NCBI GenBank assembly: GCA_028023455.1
Contig: JAQFVV010012422.1
Span: forward strand, 9,772,337 to 9,836,336
Direction of reading: 5' to 3'
From: Epiperipatus broadwayi
Lineage: Eukaryota > Onychophora > Udeonychophora > Euonychophora > Peripatidae
Length of the DNA: 64,000 bases
Shown: piece by piece, positions 49,017 to 59,797 of the stretch
Layout: each line of letters begins with the position of its first letter
Numbering within the stretch: position 1 is the stretch's first letter
Notes under the pieces: generated by a model
Database searches by the model: none
What the model saw: only the letters and a program-made list of their open reading frames with translations
What the model was told of the DNA's origin: nothing
Made by a program: the position numbers and the translations under genes

Positions 49017-49491
49017 GCTATATATATATATATATGTTTTGGTGTGATAAATAGTGACACATTTGTACTTACCTTGTAATGTAAATTCTTCTCCACACAA
49101 ATAAAGAGAGCGCTGCTGTCAATTATGCTTTCCAGGACATATGCCTGAAAATGGGTATAGTATAAAACTGGTTGTGGAGATTTATTGCTCTCAGTTCCTG
49201 GGATGTTACCAGCACACAGCCTTCAGGATATATGAAATTCGTAGCAAAGAAAACAGTAGATAAAATGGCTACTGTGGCAATGCATGAAATAAAGACTGGT
49301 AAAATAGAACAATATTATATTTAATGTAAATAAACAGAGTGAATTCTTGTGTGTGTATTTATTATTATAATTGTATGTTCGTGTAGTAGAAAATAGTAAT
49401 TAAAATATATAGTAATTTAAATGAGAGTTATTTTAATTTATTGCTATCTTACTGGTTTAACTTAATTGAACCCTAAGACATAGCACAAGCT
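49010..49491. mobile_element. 468-bp insertion in the LINE with 7-bp target duplication
   Basis: The element 49017-49484 is flanked by ACAAGCT on both sides (49010-49016, 49485-49491). Removing it and one duplicate restores continuity of the LINE reading between the RT halves. It starts GCTAT and ends ATAGC, a 5-bp inverted terminal pair. There is no coding frame and no recognised family. It begins with an (AT)n run. A non-autonomous DNA transposon is likelier than a SINE because there is no A tail or tRNA-like promoter. An 8-bp duplication of hAT type was considered, but only seven bases match. Confidence 0.7.
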
Positions 49492-50007
49492 GGATTTAAA
49501 AGTGGTTTTAGTACAGTAGATCATATCGAGGTATTGAGAGAAGTTATAGAAAGGACAAATGAATATGAGTTGCCATTATCTTTTGGATTTTTAGATTATG
49601 AAAAGGCATTTGATTCTATAAACATTTTTTCAGTGATTAAAGCATTGGATCATCAAGGTATAGAGCCAGGATATTGTCATATTTTAAAGAATATTTATAA
49701 AAATGCAACAGCAACAATTAGATTATATAATGATACTGGGGAAGTCAACATTGAGAAAGGTGTAAGACAAGGTGGCTCCATATCTCCAAAACTTTTTATA
49801 GCAATGTTGCAAGAAATATTTTGTGGATTAAAATGGGAAACTAAAGGAGTGAAAGTAAATGGAGATTATTTAAGTCATTTAGATTTTGCAGATGATATAG
49901 TTGTTTTTGCAAATAATGCTTCAGAGCTCCAGGAAATGTTTCAGGAGTTATCAAATGAAAGCAGGAAAGTAGGACTAAAGATAAATGTTAAAAAGACTAA
50001 TGTTTAA
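49492..50007 (+). pseudogene. LINE reverse transcriptase, catalytic part
   Basis: A 157-residue frame. FLDYEKAFDSI carries the first catalytic Asp, GVRQGGSISPKLF is the RQG motif (RTE consensus usually RQGD), and HLDFADDIVVFANN (49884-49895 for FADD) is the active-site box with both Asp present. LKINVKKTNV is the downstream LK.N..KT motif. The frame ends by a one-base shift at about 50000, after which homologous sequence continues in another frame. Confidence 0.9.
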
Positions 50008-50740
50008 TCGATTTGCTCAAAATATGAAAATAAAGATTGATTATGATGAATTAGAAGAAGTTAACAGTTACAAATACCTTGGTCATATTTTTAATACAGA
50101 TGGAAACATAATGGATGAAAATAATCATAAGAATTAAACTTGGTTGGAGTGCTTTTGGTAGAAATAACTTGATACTAAAAGGAAATATGCCTATGTGTTT
50201 GAAAAGGAAGGTTTTTTAACAAATGTGTTTTACCAGTTTTTGCTTATGGATCTGAGACTTGGACACTTAATAGAAGAGCAATACAGAGACTTCAGACCAC
50301 TCAAAGAAGTATGGAGAGATGCATGTTGGGAGTAACAAGGAAGGATCAAAAACGCAATGTATGGGTAAGAGAACAAACAGGTGTTACTGACCTCATTGAA
50401 AAAATTAAAAGAGTGAAGTGGAGTTGGGCTGGACATATTGTTAGAAGAGATTATAATAGATGGGCAATTGAAATTTTAAACTGGATTCCAAGAGATTGCA
50501 AAAAACCCAGAAAGAGACCACATGTGAGATGGATGGATGAAATAAGAAATTATGCAGGAGTGATGTGGAGAAGAGAAATAAAGATTGGAGAAGATGGATT
50601 AAATTTGGAGAGACCTTCATCCTGCAGTGGATTGATAATGGTTGATGATGATGCATCAATTATTCATTTGAAAGAATTGTATATATTACCTGTTGATGAA
50701 ACCATTATCCACATATTCATGAAATCAAGATCTAACTGAT
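50008..50740 (+). pseudogene. LINE C-terminal region
   Basis: After SYKYLGHIF (about 50070), frames change repeatedly. From about 50311 a 142-residue frame reads RCMLGVTRKDQKRNVWVREQ, VKWSWAGHIVRRD and RPHVRWMDEIR. These are the signature C-terminal motifs of RTE and related LINEs (R.MLG...RD..RN..IR..T, KW.WAGHV.RR, GRP..RW.D). No zinc knuckle is seen. Confidence 0.85.
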
Positions 50741-50861
50741 AAATTTCATAAAAAAACAAAAACTAAATAAACATGAAAATAATTTAAAAACAAGTATTAT
50801 TAGTAAGCATGATTATATTATGTAAAAAATTAAATTACAATTACAGCAAATACAATTCCAT

Positions 50862-51471
50862 AATTATAATAATATTAAATAGTGCTATCACACTTATAAT
50901 GTAAAGCTGTGTAAGTTAATAACAATTAATCAATTAAAATGGCTTAGTACTTTCGAGAAAATGTATTTCTCATAATCATAGCCTGTTATGACTCATTCAT
51001 TGAAATCATTTTATATGTATAATATGCAAACTCTATGCAAATGAGTCAACCCATTTTTTTATATAGAAAAACATGCTTCTTTATGATTAATGGTGAAGGA
51101 GTCTTTTGCTATGAAGTAAGACTCCTTTACCGTATGTTTAACATTGTGCCTCTCAGTACAAACTAATTTTTCAGAGGCAGGTTTGGTTAAACATAAGTTA
51201 AAGGAGGCTTAGTTCATAGCGGAAGACTCCTTCACCATCAATCATAAAGAAGCATGTTTTGCTACATCAAAAAGATGGGCTAATTAGCTTATTTGCATAG
51301 AGTTCGCATATTATATATATAGAATGATTCCAATGAATGAGTCATAACAGGCTATGATTATGAGAAATACATTTTCTCAAAAGCTCTAAGCCATTTTAAT
51401 TGATTAATTGCTATTAATTTACACAGCTTTACATTATAAGTGTGATAGCACTATTTAATATTATTATAATT
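50862..51471. repeat. 610-bp palindrome, probable inverted Penelope-type terminal repeats
   Basis: The sequence from AATTATAATAATATTAAATA to its complement at 51471 folds on itself over nearly its whole length, axis at about 51166, with nested smaller arms (GGTGAAGGAGTC / GACTCCTTCACC). It has no ORF. The left arm contains CTTTCGAG (50950-50957), CTCATAATCATAG and TATGCAAA...TATGCAAATGA (51023-51044). The same blocks, in the same order and at similar spacing (73 versus 80 nt), occur in the left arm of the Penelope-like element at 63375-63484. This suggests a non-autonomous derivative of a related element. No target-site duplication is clear. Confidence 0.85.
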
Positions 51472-51609
51472 TGGACAAGTGTAAAGCATAAATCTATGAT
51501 TTATTACTTAATTCCATAAGTAATTAATTATGAAACCAATCTGTGAATTTAAGAACCACAATTGTTGTGCTTGATCTGGATTACAGACCTAACCTACAGA
51601 AAATAATAC

Positions 51610-52132
51610 TAACACCAGTATTACAATTAATATAATCTTTTATTATATTCACAAATAAATACAATAAATAATACAATTATAATGTGAACTCTTGGATTCA
51701 GGTCTTGTGGGTAGGGAGAATGACTTTTCCAGCTGTACAAGATAGCTTACCTCAAATAAACAGTAGTCTTAGCAGCATCTGGTTCCTCTGTCAACTTTTG
51801 TAGCTCTGTGGACAAATAGCATATTGCTATTAGTGGGAATGATTACTGCTGTTCAGGTTACCAGGGCTTCCCTGGGACAACACATACAGACTTTGTAGGT
51901 CCACAGACATTCTCCGAGTTTTCACAAAAGACTGACTATTTATAGGCAGATCGCTGACCTTGTTGAAAACATTTGGATTCAGTGAGCATCATTGATCATT
52001 GGCCTGTATTAATCATTGGCTATATGTTTAGCTGTACATCAGCCTATTGCCCAGCAGCTAACAATGCTTAATCCAATCAGGTAAGAAGAAATCTGGAATA
52101 GTCCACTTTTGAGAAAAGAGAGGACTATAACA
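51610..52132 (-). repeat. 3' LTR of the reduced Gypsy element
   Basis: Ends (element start) at GGACTATAACA on the + strand. The right edge is fixed by the purine tract; the left edge, taken at TAACACC, is tentative. It aligns with 53096-53527 from CTTGGATTC onward. Confidence 0.65.
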
Positions 52133-52145
52133 TCTCTTTCCCTGG

Positions 52146-53095
52146 CTAAAAATTAGCCCTAGAGGACATAGTCATTCAGGTGTTCTGGAGGATGACTCAT
52201 CCCCTTTGGTGTTTTTTCTGATTTGCTGCCTTCTTCAGTTTGGGACTACATCTGTATAATCCAGTCTAAGTTGATGCCGATGGTGATGATGTTGACACCC
52301 ATCTGCTGTTTAACTGCAATGGTGTGGAGACCTTTTTGTTGGATTACAACTGCTGGGATCCATTGGATCCACTATACATCCTGCATAGCACATTAGTTCC
52401 TATTTGTAATTTGATGTTGACTTTTTCTTGTTCTCCATCATTTGGCTTAGGTTTCAGAGCTGATAAGTTAGTTCACAAAGTTCTATTAAAAAGTAGTTCA
52501 GCTGGAGTATTTTCAGTTGGGGTACTCAGGGTAGAGTGCTGTGATAACAACATTCTGGCATTCTAGGTGTTCCAGCTTTCTGTGTCTATTTTTGTGAGCA
52601 ATTTTTTAGTCTCTTAAACCAATCTCTCAGCCCCATTGCTTTCAGGATGAAATGAAGGGCTGAAGACTAGCTCAGTACCATTATTGTCACAAAAGGTTTT
52701 AAATGCCACTGCAGTAAATGCTGTGCCATTATCTGAGACTATCATTTTAGGAAGGCCATGGGTAGAAAATAGCCTCTTAAGAGCTTCTATTATTGCAGTG
52801 GTCTGGAGTGATGGAACTTCCATTACCTCCTGTCACTTAGAATATGAATCAACTACTATTAATAGTATTTGCCTTTCCATGGGCTGGTATGGACCAAGTG
52901 GAGTCTCCAGGAGCCTTCAGGTTTAGGCCACTGAACTTTTATCTTTTTCTGGCATGTTCTGATTCACTTTGCAATGCCAGCAGTGGTGGACTTTAGACTT
53001 AATATTCATGTCCAAAGTTTGCCACCATACATATGCCCTTGCTAGCATCTTTATCTGTACTATTCCTGGCTGTCCATTATGTAACAAGTTGAGCA
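52146..53095 (-). pseudogene. Gypsy integrase remnant
   Basis: Minus-strand traces from right to left on the + strand: a HNGQPGIVQIKML zinc-region start with a later HCWHCK cysteine pair, LLIVVDSYSK, then an uninterrupted 69-residue core (52614-52823) with TTAIIEALKRLFSTHGLP, IVSDNGTAF (second catalytic Asp) and FHPESNGAERLV (catalytic Glu context). C-terminal traces (TPAELLFNRTL, about 52500; LSALKPKPND) follow with stops. The core is of the K02A2.6/Gypsy type. The zinc region and C-terminus contain in-frame stops, so no function is expected. Confidence 0.8.
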
Positions 53096-53527
53096 CTTGG
53101 GATCATCCAGTAGGAAGAATGATTTCTAGCAGTACAAGACAGCTTGCCTCGAGTCAACAGTAGTCTTAGCAGCTTCCAGTCCCTCTGTGGACTTGTCTAG
53201 CTGCATGGACAAATATCATATCGCTTTTAGTGGGAATTCTTACTGCTATTCAGGTTAGCAGGGCTTCCCTGAGCTAACACATTCAGTCTTTGTATGTCAG
53301 CCAGATATTCTCCCATTTCTCACAAAAGGCTGACTATTTATAGCAAGATCCCTGACCTAACTGAAAACATTTGGATTCAGTGAGCATCCTATTGGCCTGC
53401 ATTAATTATTGGCTATGTGTTTAGCTGTATACATCAGCCTATTGGCCAGCAGCAAACAATGCTTAATCTGATCAGATAAGAAGGAATATGGAATAGTCCA
53501 CTTCTGAGAAAAGGGAGGACTATAACA
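53096..53527 (-). repeat. 5' LTR of the reduced Gypsy element (truncated)
   Basis: Shares with the other LTR CAACAGTAGTCTTAGCAGC, CAGGGCTTCCCTG, GACTGACTATTTATA-like text and ATTTGGATTCAGTGAGCATC. It lacks about 80 bp present at the left of the other LTR, probably removed with the internal deletion. Confidence 0.75.
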
Positions 53528-55700
53528 ACAATACTATAAAAAAGCCATTGTAATTTATAAAAAAATAATTGACTGTAGTAAATCTGCAACTAATTGAAAT
53601 CCAAAAAATGCCAGTTTCCAAAGAAAATGGTAAATGTGGATGCAGTAAAAAGCAGACAAATGAAAAATTATGTCAAAAAGTGTAGGAAGCTAAATCATGG
53701 AGAATATATATTTTGAAAACAAACTTGAAAATAATTTATTTAGCCATCTGCTAATGCATAATAATTAAAAAAAAAACAAATATTTTCAGAAAATATGAGC
53801 AATGTAAACTATTCTAAAAGAAAAAAAAAAGTGTGGTGTTACCAAATGCAATTGCAAAATAAATTCCAATACAAACCCAATCTATGGATTAATTGTTTAT
53901 AAAAGTTTGTACAATAATGCAAAAAGTAATATGTAATCCATTATTAATAATTAAAGATTATACATCCACAACAAATTGAAATCCCAAAAATATACCCATC
54001 TCTGAGAAAAATAAAAATGTACATGCTGTAAAATTTATAGAATGTTTGCATTGATCACAATTATTGAAAAGATATATTTTTAATCATTCAGCATTGACTT
54101 CGTTGCTGAATGTGTTATTTTTAAACTTGTTTTTTAAATACGTTATATTATTTTTATGTTTTCAAACATATTTTAATTTAATTTTTTTTTGCTCTATTGA
54201 TATGTAAATAATGGCTTCAATAATTGTTTTCATCAACTCCCATTTGGATTACATAGCAATTCTGTGAAATATTTAGTATTTTTTTATGAAACAAATTTCC
54301 AGAATTCATAGATATTTTGCTCATAATATTTTTGATAAAGTTCTTTTAATTTATAGTCAGCTAAACAATTTTTTATTTATTTACACTTTTTTGTTTTATT
54401 TAATATAATTAAATAGAATTTATAATTTTTGTTATTGTATCATTATTGTGCTGAACATTGAATTGTTTATGCATCACTAATCAATTGATTAAAATCAAGA
54501 ATTTAAATTCATTTTATTATGACTGGAGTGCTAATTGAAGAGGTTAACTTTTAAACAGCGACCAGTTTTTTAATTGTACGTATAATTTTTTTTTCTCCAT
54601 TTTTTGATTATTTGACCTTACATCGTATCACCCCATTTTACATTAGTTGATTTAAGAGTAAGAACAAAGTAGTCACCTCTTCTTATTATGTGGAAACATT
54701 GAAGTAGAAAGAGCAGTTGTCGACAAACAGGTAATCCATGACATAATTTTAGTGGTCCACAAAAAAATTCAGATATTATTTAAATTTGTTAAACATTATA
54801 TTGCTAATTGATTTGTTACAAAATACTACTGTGACTTGTAAAACATCTATCTCAAGGTGTTTAATTAATCTTTGTTTGGTCAGCAGCATAGAAAAAGTAG
54901 CAAAATAAGAATATCGAATTCTGTATAACTGATTAGGCATCAAATTTGATTAAGGCACACTCTTGGTAATTGGGTGAACTAAAACTTAAACATTTTTATT
55001 AAGAATTGTCAAGGAAAATATATCTATAAAAATTATTAAAGAACAGAATACTATTCATTATTAATCTTAAATAATTTATGTAGATATGAATTAGAAAATT
55101 ACACTTACAAAATGTATCATTCATTTATTTTATTTATTTATTTTATTTTTTATTTATTTTTATACATTCATTTATTTTTATGAAATGAACATTATATTAA
55201 CAAAAAACAAAATAAAACACAATTCTTTAATAAATTATAAAACATATAAATACAAACTTAGTTTTACTTTCATATGACTCAAAATGAAAACAAATAATTA
55301 CAATAAAACTTATACAAAAATTATATTAATATAATATTCTAATTTATTTTGTACTTTAAGTTCAATATTACAATCATTTAAGTATTTATTTATATCTAAT
55401 AAATCTGATTGCATTCACAACAACCTACTTGTGTGAAAAAAATGTTGTCAACTGTAACAACTATTAAAAACAAGTATTGCTTTTGGCTTGAAATAGAAGC
55501 TTCTTTATTGCTGTGGTGACATCATTGGAACCAAGGATTAGTAAAATAATTTTAAATCAAGAGCAGCAAATGTTGCACTAATTTTAAATATATATACTAC
55601 TATTATTTATTATTATTTTTGTGTTAAAATTGTTAATATATAAATAAATATATATGTCTACAATACTCAATGCTTGTATTAATTTGTATCTTTAAAAATT
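53528..55700. other. A+T-rich intron with diverged repeats
   Basis: Blocks near 53590 and 53970 share CAAC.AATTGAAATCC.AAAAAT and GTA.ATG..GTAAAA text, an old ~380-bp-spaced duplication. A TTTATTTATTTTA low-complexity run lies at about 55120-55180. No coding signal. Confidence 0.45.
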
Positions 55701-55743
55701 ATGTTAGTGATCCGCAATATCTAAAAGATTGCCAACCACTAGT
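55701..55743 (-). mobile_element. Possible hAT transposon terminus
   Basis: On the minus strand the text reads CTAGTGGTTGGCAATCTTTT followed closely by GCGGATCACTAACAT. This resembles the ends of hAT elements (CAGTGGTTCTCAACCTTTT...GCGGACC-type). The partner end and target duplication were not found. Confidence 0.35.
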
Positions 55744-57217
55744 ATAGAGTATTTATAAAGGAATGTAGAATTTTGAAAGAACACAAGTTATATATATGGG
55801 AGTGGAAAAACAATAAAGGTGAGAGAAGAAAAAAACAGTAAAGCTTTTTTTAAATTTTTTGTTTAAACCTTAGTAATGATTAATGGGTATATGAGAAAGG
55901 AATATTAAATAAAGTGATGATAAAATGATTTTTATTAAAATGAGATGAGTGACAAAAAGGTAATGCATCCGAGTTTACAGAAAAATTTAATTAGAGAAAT
56001 TTGAAAAGGGTAATAAGTGGAAATAAAAAGAGAGTTTTTCTAGAAGAAAATGTTTAATTTTGCTATCAGAGTTTTTCGATATATGACTATTTATGTCCAG
56101 AAACTGAAAAAACTGTTTTATGTTGTTTTGGCACATGTGCATATGGGGTTCACTTTTTATAATTTTTTTCAATATTGTCATTTCATTTTCTTAAAACTAA
56201 AATGATAAAAGGTATAATATTTTTAATTATAGGAATATATAATGTAATTTAATGATTAATTACCTAAATCATTTGATGTTAAGCGCTAGAAGTAAAAAGT
56301 TGGTTCCAATTCAGAAATGTCTAACTTTTGAGTAAATGACTACTACTATGCTAAGCCACATAGAATTCATTTTATTATATATACCACTCTTAAAGGAAGT
56401 GTTTATACTTGCCACTTATAGAAGAACATGTGATTAACATGATGAAGGTTACTGCTGCTATCTCAAAGTGTCCTAATTAGCATAATAAAGATTCATGTTA
56501 CTTTCCAAATTGTCATTATTTATTATTACTTTAGATAGAACAGTCTAATTATATAATTTTTTGTTATGTTGCAATGATGAATATAATTAATAGACAATTC
56601 ATATTTAGATGAATTCATATTGTAGTTTTGAATTACATACTATTTGACTCAGATAAATATTATTGCTATTACTAGATCATAGGATTTCAGATTGGTCTAT
56701 CACTTTTAATTGATTGTTGTCTTGGTTACAACATAACTGAAAATTTTATCTAGGTTAATGCACAGAATTTTTTATATATATTTTACTGTTTATACATTAT
56801 ATATAAATATTATGTTGGATAGTGGTTAATCAAATTGTATGCAGTTAAATATATTAAAATCTGTATATTTTTAATTTATATATATTCTAATTATAACAAC
56901 TATTAGTTATAATTATATGATTATTTGCTCAGGAATTCATGTAATTTTTGACCTCTAAAATTGAAAGTTAAGCATAATAGTTTTGTCTTATTAAAAATTT
57001 TAGATTACAGAATTAATTTAGAAACTATTAGACTTGGATTTAATTTTAATTGCAAAACTGTGGGAGTTGTGATTGTAACTTTTATTTTTGTTTAACAAAT
57101 TGATATTTTATTGTCTTATTGTCATCATCTGCCTTCAAGTTGATAAATTGTGCACAAATATATCATAAAAATATTATGTTTTTAAATTTATTAGTTTGAG
57201 AAATACTTTTTTTTTAG
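55744..57217 (+). other. Intron upstream of LE exon A''
   Basis: A+T-rich, ending in an 9-T tract and TTTTTTAG acceptor. The minus-strand frame 55987-56181 has no recognised domain. Confidence 0.5.
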
Positions 57218-57352
57218 AATGCCATTGTGATTCTTATGGTTCTGTCTCACCTGTTTGTGACAAAGAAGGGCATTGCAGATGCAGTGACAGTTTTGGGGGT
57301 TCTAAGTGCAGTAGGTGTGCTGTTGGCTACTATGGATATCCACTCTGTCAGG
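57218..57352 (+). CDS. LE exon A'': single laminin-type EGF module
   Basis: A 135-bp exon, 45 codons, phase-1 boundaries, acceptor TTTTTTAG and donor GTAATG. It encodes CHCDSYGSVSPVC, CDKEGHCRC, FGGSKCSRC and the canonical GYYGYPLCQ. All eight LE cysteines are present. It has A-type length, but unlike A and A' it keeps the GYYGYP stretch, so it stands outside the A/A' duplication. The coding sequence is less A+T-rich than that of the other four exons. The next exon lies beyond the window or was missed; by the 45-43 alternation a 43-codon B-type module is expected. The intron after it is at least 6.6 kb. Confidence 0.88.
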
Positions 57353-58236
57353 GTAATGCTATGTTTTTAATATTTTTTTTTAAAAAAATTAATATAGTTT
57401 AAATTATATCTTGAATTATATAAATTAATGTATATGTGTGATAATTAAAGTCAGTCAACATTTAGATGATACCAATATTAATAACAATCAACAGAGGTTG
57501 CCTTGATAGTAAGTCGAGATTGTTGATTATTATTGATATTGGGATTGTCTAAGTGTTGATTGATCTTATATATGTAGATATTTCAAAGAGGAAACATAAG
57601 CAAACATAGAAAATTTTAATCATTATGAATATAAAGAATTTGAAAAAGATTTGAATGTTTGTACAATTTGTTACCATTCACAATATATATTAAAAATATT
57701 AATAACATTTAATAAAATATAATAATTAATATTCAATGTACATAATGTTGCATTAAAAACTACAGTTAGCAATCTTCTAAGTCAAGTTATCTTTTTATCC
57801 TAATAAATGCCACGATTATCTAATTTTTTCAAATATCAGGATTTTAATGAATGCATGTGGAAATGTTTATTTTTTATTAAAAAAGTGAAAATACAATCTT
57901 CTAAATTGTGATATAATTTGTAAACATGATCATTATAAAATATTATAATCATTTTTATGATGACTGGGCAAGTTTTATAGTGTATTTTTTTTAAGAAATG
58001 CTCACTTTCCCATACTAGTGGTGAAGATCATTATATCACATTTGTATTATTTGTTTTCAGTCATTATATTGACACTCATGTGATGAAATTAAATAACTTT
58101 GAATCATCATCTTTTAGGTAATAACAGTTAGATATCCATTTACAAACTATTACTTGATGGCTAATAAGATTTACTATATATTGGCTATCTGGAAAAAAAA
58201 ATCTGCATTTGCATGTAATTTGAAAGTATTTCTGAT
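57353..58236 (+). other. Intron after exon A''
   Basis: Contains an imperfect 41-bp inverted repeat (57453-57493 and 57522-57562) with a ~28-nt loop. The rest is A+T-rich. Confidence 0.5.
57453..57562. repeat. Imperfect hairpin, 41-bp arms
   Basis: Left arm contains CAACATTTAGATGATACCAA and right arm TTGGGATTGTCTAAGTGTTG-like complement. The outer ends AGTCAACA / TGTTGATT also pair. It looks like a small foldback element. Confidence 0.7.
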
Positions 58237-58293
58237 ATGCCTGGAATTAAACTTTTGACCATGAGATAATAATCAGATGATCTAGCTACTACC
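58237..58293 (-). other. tRNA-like sequence (SINE head fragment)
   Basis: The minus strand reads TAGCTAGATCATCTGATTA, then TATCTCATGGTC and AAGTTTAATTCC. This parallels the D-arm, anticodon arm and T-arm order of a tRNA such as Lys or Ile, but part of the D arm is missing. It is degenerate and not a functional tRNA gene. Confidence 0.4.
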
Positions 58294-59744
58294 TAAAAAA
58301 TTCTTTATAATAAATGGAATGATTTATTAAAAATATTAATTATAAAAGAAGTTTGCAACAATTTTTTTACTACGACTAAATTGAATTTGTACAACGTAAT
58401 TTACAAGAGGTTTAATTTCTCAATATTTGGCAACATTCTCTTTAGATTACTATTTTAATAGTATTACAAATCGTTTATTAGTTTACAGATTGTTAAATCA
58501 TTTTTAGCCCAGAAATAAATTTTAAATTTAATTAAAGATTAATTTGTCTTTCATATTAAATATCACTTCATGGTATTATTAATTTAACTTCTTCACATAT
58601 CATTTACCTTTTTCAAATATCTTAATCCATGTGGTTTGAAGTGTGAGTGGCAATAAAAGTTTTTGATGGATCTAAGATTAAATTACTACAAAATAAAAAC
58701 CTAAAAATATGTTAGTACAATGTTAAACGTTTTAAAACGTTACCCAGCACTTATAAGTAATAATATTTTTAAATATAATTAAAATAGCATTTAACAGTTT
58801 TAATATGCAACATTTTTTTTATTATTTTTAAACATATACATATATAATGCTCTATTTTTTTTTAAAAGAAATGAAAAAATAAGAATATAACTACATATAT
58901 AAAAGACAAACATTATATTGATAAAATATCTCATTTGTAAAATGATACAGCTTTTGATTTTTTTGATCATTAATTAACAGTAAATAATTGCAGTGAAGAC
59001 CCTGGAAAAGATTTTTGGATATATGGAATATCAATAAAACTTTAAATGGATGTAAATGTTGGATACTAAAATGCAGTATAGAAAAACTATTAATAATTTT
59101 GAATTGTAGAGCTGGCAAAGATTTTTTAGAATAGTTTGGATTGCAACAAAAGCAAACAAATAGGTGCTTGATCAGAAAGGAAATGAACTTACATTTAAAG
59201 CCTACACTATTTGGTTGAAATAATCTCTCACCTTTATCATATCACAAATAATCTAAGCCAGTAATGAAATGTAGATGTTTGAGATAATTGAAAGTGATTA
59301 TAAGTATGGATAACCAGAATGACAAGGATATACTCCAATAAGGACTATAATTATGGCATTAATAATAATACTTTTTGGGGGTCCCTAAATAATTTAGAAG
59401 GCTAGAGTTATCAAAAATGAAATTGTTTCACTAGCCTTATGTTATATAATCTGATATTTTCCCACTGCATTCTTATTCTAATGGTGAATGTTTACTAAAA
59501 AGATTGAAAGAGTTATGATTAGTCATTCTGCAGAAATGATATTACTTAATAATTTTAAACAGAAACAAAAAAATCAAAATAAAAACATTCAGATACTAAT
59601 ATAATGATTTTGTCTCAAATATTTTAATCAAATTCTTATTAAGAATCAGTTTAATTAAGATTTAGAAGTTACAAAATGTAAATGCAAAGAGTTTTGTTAA
59701 TATTCCAAGTTTCTGGGTATATATATATATATATATATATACCA

Positions 59745-59797
<53 letters not shown>

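Larger units (their letters stand above)
47225..50740 (+). mobile_element. RTE-type non-LTR retrotransposon (LINE), nearly full length, broken
   Basis: One + strand element of about 3.5 kb (3.05 kb without the 468-bp insertion). It has an apurinic-type endonuclease, a linker, a reverse transcriptase and a short C-terminal region, which is the compact RTE arrangement. Endonuclease and RT motifs are clear, but several stops and frame changes separate the open parts. It lies in the 21.3 kb LE-gene intron in sense orientation. The 3' end runs into an A-rich stretch at about 50745-50800. Target-site duplications were not found. Confidence 0.85.
51610..53527 (-). mobile_element. Gypsy element reduced to LTRs and integrase, minus strand
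   Basis: Two related LTRs (about 51610-52132 and 53096-53527) flank a short internal segment coding for integrase only. On the minus strand the LTRs begin TGTTATAGTCC. A purine-rich AGGGAAAGAGA (52133-52145 region) lies just before the 3' LTR, as a polypurine tract should. gag, protease and reverse transcriptase are absent: the 5' LTR runs directly into the integrase zinc-binding region, so a large internal deletion has occurred. The LTRs are visibly diverged, so the element is old. The solo LTR at 11440-12100 is of the same family. Confidence 0.75.

Noticed and set aside
54700-54800. Left end of a hAT element matching the possible end at 55701-55743
   Set aside because: TAGTGGTCCAC near 54754 is suggestive, but it does not match the other end closely and no 8-bp duplication is seen.
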